DNA of 64,000 bases from Symsagittifera roscoffensis (lineage: Eukaryota; Xenacoelomorpha; Acoela; Convolutidae): assembly GCF_963678635.1 (NCBI RefSeq), contig NC_087063.1, positions 55,269,504 to 55,333,503 on the forward strand, in the 5' to 3' direction. Positions 10,955 to 20,135 of the stretch are shown piece after piece; the first letter of the stretch is position 1; each line of letters starts with the position of its first letter. A program made the position numbers and the translations under genes. The notes under the pieces were generated by a model, which was given only the letters and a program-made list of their open reading frames with translations, ran no database searches and was not told the origin of the DNA.

Positions 10955-11566
10955 TCAGGTGCTAGGCCCTGATGCGTTTGACACCGTAATATGCCTTAGC
11001 AGCGCTTCCTCATCATCGGAGCTGATCACGATCTCTTCCCACGCTTTTAGTTGTTCGTAGGATTGCATCCACTCACTCTGCTCTTGCAACCACTTTGCCT
11101 GGTTTGGCAAACCCTTCACTTTCGATTCCCTGTTCAGGCAAAAGGAGTTGCGAAGACTCAGGCTCACGTTCTTCACTAAGTCCTCTTCCAATATTGATTC
11201 TCTCGCCTTGGTATTATCTCTAGACACCCTAGCAACTCTATTCCAAACCGTCGTAATCGCATTTTGGTGGGTCAGCAAAGGTCTCTTGAAGGCTTCCGGT
11301 CCTATCTCCGCCAGGAACTGCCGATATTCTCTCTGATGTTTCTTCATATGATCCTTCGTCACCGCATATAACCAAGATGTCAATGTCGCTCGAAACCACG
11401 GGAAGAACCTTATGCGGCTCCATAAGTGCCTGACCTCCATCGGTATAGCGAACGCTTTGCATGCAGTCTCAAACAACTCAATTCTCCTGCTATAGTCAAT
11501 AGCGTGTATCGACTCTGCTTCCACCCTCTGATGTGCTTCTGAGTTATTTGCAATACTCCAGGCCAT
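10955..11566 (-). pseudogene. Accessory ORF, C-terminal segment
   Basis: An open frame of 203 residues at the 3' end of the accessory region, ending about 460 bp before the 3' LTR. It contains FFPWFRATLTSWLYAV, basic helices and the acidic C-terminus SSDDEEALLRH. It overlaps the next upstream segment in another frame, indicating a frameshift near 11500. I recognise no family. With a polypurine tract and LTR immediately downstream, it is the last coding segment of the element. Confidence 0.5.
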
Positions 11567-12222
11567 GATTCCACGCTCAGCGCTGTCACCAGATGGTGCT
11601 CAGACCCCAGCATCTCCAGAGACTGTAAGCTGCACATCCTCGAGAAGAACCCCAATGCCGTTGCCATATTCACAATAGTGTTCGTGTAACACTCAGCCAC
11701 TATCTGCACTTCACTTTTCTCTCTTTCTGTTACGTCGCCTAACCAAGCGACTAGATCTTCTCTCTGGAAGGACTGCACTCTGACACATGATCGTCCATCA
11801 CAAGTGTGCTCTCCGCCTCCACACGTCAGGTCAAGACAACTACCGGGTTCCAAATTCTTTACTGATCCCAGCTTACTCATCGCCTCACCCGACTCTTTAC
11901 TCTGAGGCGGGATCAGCTTGTGTATTACACTCAGAGTTCCCAAGTCTTCATCCTTCGTCGGTGCCAGCCTCACTCGCTCCGTGACCTCTTTAATCAAGCT
12001 TGCGTGTGGATGTGGGCAGCAGGACGGTCTCAGCAACTTCCAAACCGTTCCTAAGTTCGTAATCAGCATGCCATTCCCATTCCCCATTTTCAATTCTACT
12101 CTCTTTTTCAAGCGCGGTACGCTAATCACCATTGGCATCCTCTCAAGTATCAGGCCTAGGCTCGGTTTTTCTCGTTCCACTGAATCAATCTCGATTATCT
12201 TCTCTGTCCAAAACTTTAACAT
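11410..12222 (-). pseudogene. Accessory ORF segment with Cys-rich block
   Basis: A 270-residue open frame. Visible features are a Cys pair with His (PSCCPHPHAS) and, about 60 residues later, CLDLTCGGGEHTCDGRSC. A Cys cluster of this kind could be an extracellular disulfide-bonded region of an envelope-like protein or a metal-binding module. Neither is proven. The frame probably continues upstream past a stop near 12225 into a segment extending towards 12400. No signal peptide or convincing membrane segment is seen. Confidence 0.45.
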
Positions 12223-12490
12223 TCCGTCACTTCGTGATTCCTGTGAGCGCTCCCTGCCTCTGAATCCAAGAAAGGGTTGTACGCTATCCCCATTACTCCA
12301 GATACATATTGGTATTCTCCCCGTTTGTTGGGTTTCGAGTTATTTTCAGCCGAGGCCAAGTTACGATGCACGTCAGGTCCCTCTTCGAATTTCTTGTTGT
12401 TGAATCTTCATATTTCGTCAATTTTCTCATGATTCTCTAGAGATTGCCTGGATTCATCTTCCTTTTTGATCTCCGTACTCTGGTACACGT

Positions 12491-13108
12491 TCAGTATGAC
12501 CGTGGAGACTCTCCTCTCCATAGTTTTGCTCCCATGGCCTTCTGATGACACACTTGGAGGGTACTGTTGGTCATTACTGACATTATCCACCTCAAGAAAC
12601 AAGTGGCATCTTTTCTTCTCGCTAGACTCAAACCGGAATTATCTCTGGCGATATGCTGTACCAGCATCTGATAAACCTCTAGACTCTTGTTGCCCAGCTT
12701 CAACTTTTCGTGTGAGGTCAATACTTCTAATTCTATTCCCACTAGGCTCCATGCGAACGGCAGCTGCCCCGCTGTTCTAACGAAGGGCTTTGTCATCAAT
12801 GGCAATGCGGACGAGGGTGTTCTCATCGCCTCTTCGAAGTAATCCCGCAGCAAGTTCTGCCAAGTTCGTTTCAGCTGGCTTCCCAATTCTAACTTGTTAA
12901 TCTCGGCTTTTTGTTGGGTAGCCCAATTGCGACGCTTGCGGGACACCCCACGATCGAGCTTCCTCAGGCAGTCCTCCAGTTCCTTCGTTGTCTCCAGAGC
13001 CATCCACCAAGGTCGAGCCGTATTCCTCGTCGCATTCTTCTCAAGAGGATCGCTGGCCACTTGTTTCCCTCGCTCGAGATCCATTCTTTGCCAACATCCA
13101 CTTCCCAC
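12491..13108 (-). pseudogene. Accessory ORF segment, unknown (basic, helical)
   Basis: A 205-residue open frame rich in Lys, Arg and Leu, with the segments WWMALETTKELEDCLRKLD and RKRRNWATQQKAEINKLEL suggesting long helices, then LPLMTKPFVRT and KSLEVYQMLVQHIARDN. The composition is that of a real, formerly selected protein rather than random sequence. The family is not recognised, although I have an untested impression that similar hypothetical proteins recur in nematode genomes. It sits in line with its neighbours as part of the giant accessory ORF. Confidence 0.45.
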
Positions 13109-13291
13109 GTTTGTCCATCCGTTCGGAGCTGCCCTTGTATGCCGTTGTCTTCCACCGCGCTAGAACCATGGGAGCCGTCTCCCTCAGATTCTTCTCAGAC
13201 AACGCATCCGCCGAGGGGCTATTCAACTCTTCTACCTCCCTTTTCCTCTTTCGAGACCTCACACCTTTGCTTGGGGCCGTCGTCACTATCA

Positions 13292-13621
13292 TCAACGATT
13301 CGACCTCTTTGTACGGGTCCAGCCCTTCCGACTCTTGCCTCCCCCTTCTCGAGCCTTAAGGATATTAATATATTTAATCATATTACTAGTCTTAACCTTA
13401 TCCTCCCTTACAACCTTAATCATTTTATCGTCAGTTTTTTTGTTTAGAGTAGAGCTGTCCAGATCCGCTTGATCGAGCTTTCTCAAGATATCCCGAACCT
13501 CGAACTTCGGAGGCATTGAACCTCTCAACTTCTTTGCTTGCGTCGTCCATGAGATTATCTTGATCTCACGTGTGGAAATAAACTGCTGCTGAGTATCCGA
13601 TAAACAAGGGATCCCAACCAT
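13292..13621 (-). pseudogene. Accessory ORF segment, unknown
   Basis: A short open frame of 109 residues between two larger accessory segments. It is Lys/Asp-rich, with FEVRDILRKLDQADLDSS and a basic C-terminal end. The frame is offset from both neighbours. I read it as a piece of the same long ORF separated by indels, with no family assigned. Confidence 0.35.
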
Positions 13622-14128
13622 CGGTGAACTCCTTCTGCTCCTTCTCCACCGCGGCTCTTGCGTACAGGGATGGAACCACCAGTGGGCTATTCATCCCCAA
13701 GGTCATTCTCCTGACCATCGGGAACTCGGGGACGGTAGTGGGCAAAATTTTCTCTCTAGTATCATTTCTAACTCCCTCTTTACCAGCTCGAAACTCCCTT
13801 TCCACGCCGGAATTCTCAAGATCTCTCGTTTGTCTGCCGTCAAAGGGTTCCAATTCCAGAACTTGGGGTAAGTTTCAATAGGACCTTCACGTTTCCCCCC
13901 ATTCTGCTTTGAAATTGTCCCCGGAAATTGAACTCTACTAACTCGGGATCCTTGAATTTCCCGAAGAGCACCGTGTCGCTCATTCATGCCCTCAGCTCCT
14001 CTTGCCTGCACCAGTTCAACGCCATTCAGTCTAGTACACTTATCAGACTCACGTGCACCACTGAGTTGCGGTATGCCGCCACGAGCGGGTCCGGAAAGGC
14101 ATACGTCACCGCTGGCCCATAGGTACAA
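13566..14128 (-). pseudogene. Accessory ORF segment, two overlapping frames
   Basis: Two overlapping minus-strand frames (13703-14128 and 13566-13853) share a border near 13850, where a frameshift is the simplest explanation. Readable parts are YPKFWNWNPLTADKREILR and then FTDGWDPLFIGYSAAVYF. The family is not recognised. It lies between the membrane-like segment upstream and a short basic segment downstream. Confidence 0.4.
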
Positions 14129-14650
14129 GTCACGACCTCACCAAGCCCACTGATTGTTCCCAGCGGGTCAGACCTCATGGCCAAACACAAGTCAGTCAAA
14201 AGAATGATGCCACCATTCGCCTCCCTCAATTCTTCTCTCGTCTTGGGGTTCCTCTCTTCGCCAGTCAGGTATCGGTTTTGCATCAAAAGATACTCCACCA
14301 GCAACGTCTTCACTCCGGCGGTGCACTTGTACGAGTAGGTCTTCGTGCCCGGGTGAGTCTTCCCCATTGACGGGGGTTCCCCAGATTTCATCAACCGATG
14401 AAACGCCACCAGTTCCCCGTGAGTTAGGAGTACTAGTATCAGGTACCCATCAATTCGAAGTGTCTCCACACCTCTACTGAACATGTACGCCGGACCCATG
14501 TTGAACAGATACCTGGGTTAAACCAAGTACAGAGCCAGTAAGAGGTTTATGGGCATATTCAGCAGCTCTTGCACGAACGCCTCAAATAGGGTGTCCTTCG
14601 CATAGAACACGCTAGCCATGTACCCTTTCTCCCAACAAGGACTCAAGATC
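14026..14650 (-). pseudogene. Accessory ORF segment with hydrophobic stretches
   Basis: Open from about 14650 to 14026 apart from one in-frame TAA at about 14519. It contains hydrophobic stretches (MPINLLLALYLV, then DGYLILVLLTHGELVAFHRL), TYSYKCTAGVKTLLVEYLL, and a Gly-rich region with GEVVTCTYGPAVTYAFPDP. The strong coding character across 200 residues suggests a conserved domain. I cannot name it. It follows the second SGNH-like segment directly. Confidence 0.45.
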
Positions 14651-14900
14651 TCGTGATTCTTCCTCGTTCTCAGCTCGTCTTTGGCATGCTCCTCCAGAAT
14701 CCTCCAATGGTGACTTCGTTTGCCGCTGTGACGAATCTTCCCACCGTCATCTCCTTGCTCTCTGCCACTTCCAGCTGCCCCTCAAGAAACTCTCATATCT
14801 GCTGGATGAGAGGTGGAGCGTTCTCCCGCGTCTTGTCCGTAGCATTCTCCAGCCTTGGGGTCAGGCACGGCCACCTGCCTCTTTTCTGCGTCAGACGATA

Positions 14901-15860
14901 TCACATCGATTCCAATTGCTTCTCGGCCGCAGCCACGTTTTTTCTTTCCTTGCTTGGTCCCCTCGCTTTGCTGGCGGAGCTCGTGATCGTCAGGTCCATA
15001 CCTCGACACCATAGGCTGGCTGTTAGGTGGCTTATTATCGGCTGATTATCCCTAATCTCCGGATTGTATTTCAACTGTCGAGCGAGATTCGAAATCTCGG
15101 GTAAGAGGACCTCGTCCAATACAATGAGGATGTCTGCCAACTCGTAGAACCCCCTCAAGGCATGAGACACGTCCGCCCATGCCGCTGCCAACTCCGACTT
15201 CAGAAATCTCACGTTCATCGGCTCCAGTCCACGATTGGGGACTGCCATCAATACCCGCCACGCGTTCCCTGCCGCTATGAGGATAAAGATGGCGTATACA
15301 AACTGCAAGGCAGGTGGCATGCTCCTGTACCCCGGGGATGTTGTAAACGCCACCTTTGTCTTGGCTCCGAATCGAGAAGTCACATTTTCTTGCACCTCAA
15401 TCATTGCCGCAAACAATGTCTGGATAGCTTCCCAGATCTTCTTGGGCGTCGGTGAATCACCTTTCAGATGCTCCAGAAGCCCTGCCGCATGCAAGTGGTC
15501 ATTCATTCCTGCAAATAGCAGCAGCTCTAGTTCGCAAGGCATCTCTGACTTAATCGCCACTACCAGAGTCAGCATCTGGTTCAATTCCGCCCCAGGCAGC
15601 AAATACACTAGGGTTTCCGGCCAAAACAGCTTAGAAGACCTCCCCTCGAAATCTGAGTCCACCACGATGATTACTCTTGCGGCTCCTGGATCCGATCGAT
15701 CATACACTGCCAATATCTTGGCCAACTGTGAGTTCCCACAGGGTTTTCCGTACCTTGGGTCATCTGCTAATTTCGCGCTCTCGTAGGCGGCATCTGGGAG
15801 TCCCATGTCTTTCGACTCCAGTAGCTTGTCCACCACTCTCAACTGCGCAGGAGTTGCCAC
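14901..15860 (-). pseudogene. Accessory ORF segment, degenerate SGNH-hydrolase-like fold
   Basis: The longest clean accessory frame (319 residues). ARVIIVVDSDFEGR, then LLLFAGMNDHLHAAG about 60 residues later, then TKVAFTTSPGYRSMP follows the spacing of SGNH blocks I (GDS), III (GxND) and the following beta strand. The block I glycine is replaced (VDS), and I see no C-terminal DxxH, so it would lack the His of the catalytic triad. It resembles a decayed or non-catalytic duplicate of the SGNH domain at 16.5-17.1 kb. The C-terminus is basic. The fold assignment is an inference from motif order alone. Confidence 0.42.
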
Positions 15861-15889
15861 CCTGATTCTGGCTATGCTTGTTCTATGCT

Positions 15890-16329
15890 GGGGGCTCCAC
15901 TATGAGCCCTGGACTCCCCAACAGCTTGAGCGGCCTATAGTTGATCGGTCCCATTATCGATTTCAGCGGAATCCCAGTCAGATCTGCCGTCTCCATCATC
16001 CTCGCTCTTGAGAAGTTCGCCTCGTGGGCCTTTAACTAATCCACACAATGGTGCCGACTCAAGTCCTCATGCGACACATCCTTAAGTCCCAGGACCTTCG
16101 CCAATTCCTGCCTGGACTCCAGATCCAGTTCTTTCATCCTCTCTAAATATCGCGCCCGGCTCGTCGCAGCCGGCCTCTCCACTCTTTTGTTTTCCACCAC
16201 CACCACCGAGGATACCACCGAACTTTGGGGCGTGGATGACTCTGCCTCTTCGGCCTCCATCGGTGTAGACCCCGGTTGTCGAGTCCGGCTGCTCCTTGAG
16301 CTGTCTCTCGAGTCGACTCTCGCTCCCAA
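15890..16329 (-). pseudogene. Accessory ORF linker segment
   Basis: A Ser/Arg/Glu-rich linker (DSRDSSRSSRTRQPG, then an acidic and Val-rich stretch) is followed by a helical segment, RARYLERMKELDLESRQELA. A TAG near 16036 interrupts the frame, which otherwise runs on to about 15890. It joins the SGNH domain upstream to the SGNH-like segment downstream. The family is not recognised. Confidence 0.4.
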
Positions 16330-17078
16330 GCGACTGGATAGGGGTCCGGTGGCAAAGAAAGGGGGCTTTAGGGGGTGGACCGAAGGTGAACTGGGCCGTT
16401 TCCAGCAGGTCCGACTCTAGCGAATTTATGTGCCTCTGGAAGACACCATTCAGCCACTCCAAGCCCTTGGGCCTGTCAAAGTGATTGCCATCCGATGATG
16501 CATCATCCGGGAAAGATCACTCCATCATGTCTGTCACATCAAATAGTCTAACGGGGAGCACGCTCCTCTGTTGTATTTGTCTAAATATCTCATTGGTGTT
16601 GCGCACCTTCTCGTTCATCTCCATTGGGTGCTGGTCGCTCTTCATGTTGTATGGGATAGTGCAAATCGTGAGTATCACGCGACCCAGATAAATCCTCAAC
16701 TCCTCAAGAATGCAGCTCATTTTCTCGTGCAGTCTCATCACCTTTCTTGACTCCCCACTGGACACGTCATTGGTTCCCATCATCAGAGTGACCGTGTACA
16801 TATTTACCATGTGCATGTCCAACATCTCTAATGACGCCAGCATCTGAGGTGTTGCGGCTCCAGAAAAGCTCAAGATTCCCACCTGCCAATGCGACTGGAT
16901 CCGGGTCAACACTCGCATAGGCTGTCCCCTATGATTAAGTGGACCGCTCCGTCTGGTATTCTCGGCTGTGCGTAATACTCGGCCCAAGCCGCATCATGGA
17001 AGCAATCCGTTCTCGCCCGTTGTGCCGTGGTCCAATCCATGCGGTTGTGCCTGTGATACCTACCATCTGTGTTCTTCT
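16310..17078 (-). pseudogene. GDSL/SGNH-hydrolase domain in the accessory ORF
   Basis: Three diagnostic SGNH blocks occur in order on the minus strand. Block I is HLIIGDSL at about 16918-16941. LSFSGAATPQML follows, and block III is LMMGTNDVSSG at about 16760-16787. Block V is DGNHFDRP at about 16470-16492, the DxxH supplying Asp and His. In this superfamily the Ser of GDS(L) is the nucleophile for ester hydrolysis. All catalytic residues are readable. The gene is broken by a frameshift just after GDSL (about 16917) and a TGA at about 16514-16516. LINEs of the CR1/L2 group carry an esterase in ORF1. An SGNH domain downstream of a Ty3-type integrase is not something I know as standard. Confidence 0.68.
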
Positions 17079-17818
17079 TGTAGCTCGCGATTTATGACAC
17101 TCCTGACTGGGTGATCCCTCCAGGTGGAAGGTCGCTCTTGTGTCGAATCATCACGGCTTCTCAACTGTAACCTATCTTGCAGCTCCTTAAGACGCGATGA
17201 ACTCCCGCTGATTTGGCTACTACCAGGGGTTGAACTCGGGGTAAATCCCGGCAATGTGACTTCCATCAACGGCCTTATTGATTGTGCCTTTAAACCGCGC
17301 ACGGAGGACCCCGGCTCGGTTGGTATCCACACTTCCAGTCCCTCGTTCATGTGTTCTTGAGCTGCTCGGTCCAAGTTGAATCGTCCACTGGACCTAGGAA
17401 CTTCATCTACCTCCATCCGCGACTCCGGCCTCGATCCTGCGGTTGCTTGTTCGGCGGTCCTCGTTCCCTTCTCTTTTTGCCTCGCAAACTCTCGTTGTCG
17501 CCTCTGAATCTTCTCCATTTCTGACTTCAGCTGCTCGCAGTTCGCCTCGTTTTCGCTTACCTTCTGCTCTTGTTGGTACTCTGCCCTAATCATGTTGAGA
17601 TCACGCCTCGCCTGAGCCCTCTCAAGGATCGCATCATCCCGGTCCAGATTCGCTTTGTCTCTTTCCCTCTGGGCTCTTACCAGTTCCCTCTTCAAACTGC
17701 TGAGGTCCGAGTATGCTTCCTCTGCCTGCTGGGACCGTATCATAGACAGGGGCCTGCTCGTGGACTGGGCTGCGGATCCTACCGGTGGTCTGGTAGGAAG
17801 TGGGAACTCCCGCACCAT
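17060..17818 (-). pseudogene. Accessory ORF coiled-coil segment
   Basis: A 252-residue open frame. Residues of about 25-120 are a long charged heptad-like helix rich in Glu, Arg, Gln and Lys (for example LKRELVRAQRERDKANLDRD), a clear coiled-coil pattern. A Ser/Pro-rich linker and a Leu/Arg-rich end (LKELQDRLQLRSRDDS) follow. A frameshift at about 17075 leads into the SGNH domain. The coiled coil may oligomerise the accessory protein; this is inferred from sequence pattern only. Confidence 0.55.
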
Positions 17819-18131
17819 ATTTTGTAGTGTTGTTAAATCCGGGATTCCTTGCCAGGTCGAATCCCCTCACGCCTCCATCTACGTTCCAGGATAGCCACCT
17901 AGTTTGCTCCTGGTTGGATATCCCCTCCGTCGTGTAGCCGACCATCAGCACTACTTCCGTCGCTGACTACCTACATTCACCCTGCGCTTCTAGCTGTATA
18001 ATGGCATTCAACATCACCGCCAACCTCTCATCGACTTGATCGTAATCGAGATCCCTCAGGCGCTTGTACAATTCGACGAGTGTGGGACTCTTGAGCGCTG
18101 CTGGCATAGATTTCCAGAAGCAAGCTGCCAT
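17634..18131 (-). pseudogene. Accessory ORF N-terminal segment and probable start
   Basis: From ATG 18131 an open frame encodes MAACFWKSMPAAL, then a short helical region with LVELYKRLRDLDYDQVDERL. It is interrupted by a TAG at 17967-17969. In the same frame it resumes with VVLMVGYTTEGISNQEQTRW and reaches 17634, by which point the coiled-coil frame (from 17818) has taken over. This is the best start for the accessory ORF: it is the first ATG after the macro-ORF stop that opens a coherent reading frame. It is preceded by a 24-bp tandem repeat. Confidence 0.5.
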
Positions 18132-18170
18132 CGTCACTATCTTCAATTTTGATCTTACGTATTAACCGAC

Positions 18171-18278
18171 TTGAGAACACCGTACCAGTTAAACTTGAGA
18201 ACACCGTACCAGCTAAACTTGAGAACACCGTACCAGCTAAACTTGAGAACACCGTACCAGTTAAACTTGAGAATATCG
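18171..18278. repeat. 24-bp tandem repeat upstream of the accessory ORF
   Basis: About four and a half units of CTTGAGAACACCGTACCAGYTAAA, with Y being T or C, immediately upstream (element strand) of the accessory start at 18131. A unit of 24 bp keeps frame and so leaves the minus strand open. It has no match to the leader minisatellites. Confidence 0.9.
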
Positions 18279-18672
18279 TCTGAGACCGCTGATAGAGTAC
18301 TTGCTCTAGATATCCTTCTCTTCGTTGAGTGAGTATTGCTTGGGTGTCAGTTCAATTTTACAAATCAATCTGAAAAAAATCCATTTTTAGACTAAGATGT
18401 TCTGTTCCTAACCTAAGCCCCCCCCCCCCTCATTATTATTTTTTAAAAATTATCCCTCCATCTATTTCACTTAAATAGTTCCTTTGTAAGTTTTAAGAGC
18501 ATGCAGATTTATTTCATGTTTTAGCACCGTCAACTCTCTAAAATTTAATTGTCATGGCAATTGCGTTAAAATCCCTCTGCCTGCTTCGCGCCCCCATGTA
18601 CCTAACTAGAGACCCCCAAGTACCCAACTCGAGACCTCCATTGTCCGCCCGAAACTCAGGCGACTAGTATTT
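18279..18672 (-). other. Gap between macro ORF and accessory ORF
   Basis: About 400 bp without a supported gene. It holds a C-run at 18419-18429 (plus strand) and AT-rich sequence. On the element strand it also holds ATTTTTTTCAG/ATTG, ending at 18370, a good match to a 3' splice acceptor about 240 bases ahead of the accessory start. Confidence 0.4.
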
Positions 18673-19164
18673 CTAGTATTTCTTGTGTAGGTGTACCCTT
18701 ATCTCCGTTATCTCGTGTAGGATAGCGTATAATTCCCTTGGGTTCAACTTGCCCCGGTTTGGGTCATAGACCGGCATCGAGATCTCCATTATCCCTCTTT
18801 CGACCATGAAGTCTCCCAGCCTCGTTAGTGCCAACATCACGTGCTCAGGATCTATCGTGTTCCTTTCATAGATCCTCGTTACCAGAAAGCACAGGTATTT
18901 ACCCGGAACTTGTGAAACTGATGGGGGAAGCGCAGCCATTCCTCCCAACCCCGGTCTCTGTCTAAATAGAAACTCCACGTTCTGATATTCTCTCTTGAAG
19001 TCGGCCTCTAGTCTTGATTTGAAGCTCATGTCCGCCGTTATACAGATCGCGCTAGTCCTGTCTGACCAAATGGAGTCGCTGTCCGTGATCAGGATGTTCT
19101 CCGAGTATTCACTGGGTATTTCAACTTTTGTTTTGAAATTTCGTCCTATGGTAGGCTCAGCCTC
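18673..19164 (-). pseudogene. Macro-domain (TARG1/OARD1-like) ORF downstream of integrase
   Basis: Open on the minus strand from just after a stop at about 19165 to TAG 18673. The order follows the small single-domain macro proteins of the TARG1/OARD1 type. An N-terminal strand with ITDSDSIWSDRTSAICITAD is followed by a helix with FKREY. GLGGMAALPPS, KYLCFLVTRIYERNTIDPEH, a helix, ISMPVYDPNRGKLNPREL and TEIRVHLHKKY then match the order GEVAVL...YLITK...SMPRIGCGLD...ITVYTL known for that family. Macro domains bind or cleave ADP-ribose. Here the catalytic GLD is replaced by KLN and the Lys region reads VTR, so hydrolase activity is doubtful. Fold assignment is by eye. Confidence 0.55.
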
Positions 19165-19190
19165 TTCTCATCCAGTTCCAGCCCGCTGGT

Positions 19191-19463
19191 CTATCTCACT
19201 TCTCTGAGTTTCTTTATCATCAAATTTTCGTTGTGGGTAAGTCCTACCCCCACTCCCCGGACAAAAATATTTATCGACGTCCCCGTCGATGATGCTGGGT
19301 CTAAATTATCTGGCGGTATCTCGAGTGGCCTGTCGGTTGCTGTCCAACCGAAGAGGGGATCTTTCGTTTTCACGCGTTTTTCTGCTGACACGTCGACCTG
19401 CTGGATGATTTGCTCTTCATCTCCTTTGCTCTTGACATCGCGCATCCATTCTTGTATCCTCAA
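19191..19463 (-). pseudogene. ORF segment between integrase tail and macro domain
   Basis: A 90-residue open frame: acidic/basic N-terminal half, then DPLFGWTATDRPLEIPPD and INIFVRGVGVGLTHNENL. It probably belongs to the same protein as the macro domain downstream, separated by a frameshift near 19165-19190. No family is recognised. It might form the N-terminal extension of the macro module. Confidence 0.4.
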
Positions 19464-19483
19464 GTTTGTGTTTTCCCTCCTTT

Positions 19484-20076
19484 CTATCTCGCTCTGCTCC
19501 AGATCTGTTTCTTGTTCGGGTGTGGAGTAGTCCTCTTGCAGGAGTAGTGTTCGCTGTCGTTGATTATTTGCCGTCTGTCGTCCGCTACCAACTCACCCAC
19601 ACTCAGCAACTCCTCGCCTAGCTCATCAGGCTGTATCTTATCAATCAAGAAATCATCCCCGTACCTATTGTACCTCATGCCTGCCCGTTTGCGAATGCCA
19701 CTCCTTGTTCCTGCTGTTATCGGCAATTCTGGTTCCGTCCACTTTGGCACCTCGTTCTGCTCTAGATCATTCCAGTCTTCTTCCGCAAAGGATTCCGCAT
19801 CTGATTCTGCTTCTATCTTTTTATTATCGTCCATGCTCACGTCCTCGTTGCCATCATTCTTTTCTCTGGTGCCTTTTCGTTCACCTCGCATGCTGGCTCT
19901 ACCAATAGGTGCTCTAGTCCCTCCATATTCTGCGGTACGCACCAGTCTTCCGGAGATGGGACATGAGGTTTCAGATTTTCATAATGCGCTGCTCGTCCCG
20001 TACTCAAGCGGTAGAACCGTCCCTGATGGTGTACTTCCGTTATCATGAAAGGTCCACACCATTTCTTCGCCGTCAT
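19484..20076 (-). pseudogene. Integrase C-terminal region and acidic tail
   Basis: The frame at 19837-20076 carries the SH3-like integrase C-terminal signature (KWCGPFMITEVHHQGRFYRL, then HYENLKPHVPSPEDW). The frame at 19484-19942 continues with a highly acidic linker and RYNRYGDDFLIDKIQPDEL. The two overlap in different frames, so an indel lies near 19900. In Ty3-type integrases this region binds DNA and can direct target choice. No chromodomain is recognised. Confidence 0.6.
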
Positions 20077-20135
20077 GAACGGTCCACGCCAAGTAGTTTC
20101 GTCAAGCCCTTGGGAGGTATGATGTTCCGGAACAC

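Noticed and set aside
11410-12222. Phlebovirus-type or other class II envelope glycoprotein in the accessory region
   Set aside because: There are only a few cysteines. No signal peptide, fusion loop pattern or clear C-terminal membrane anchor could be identified.
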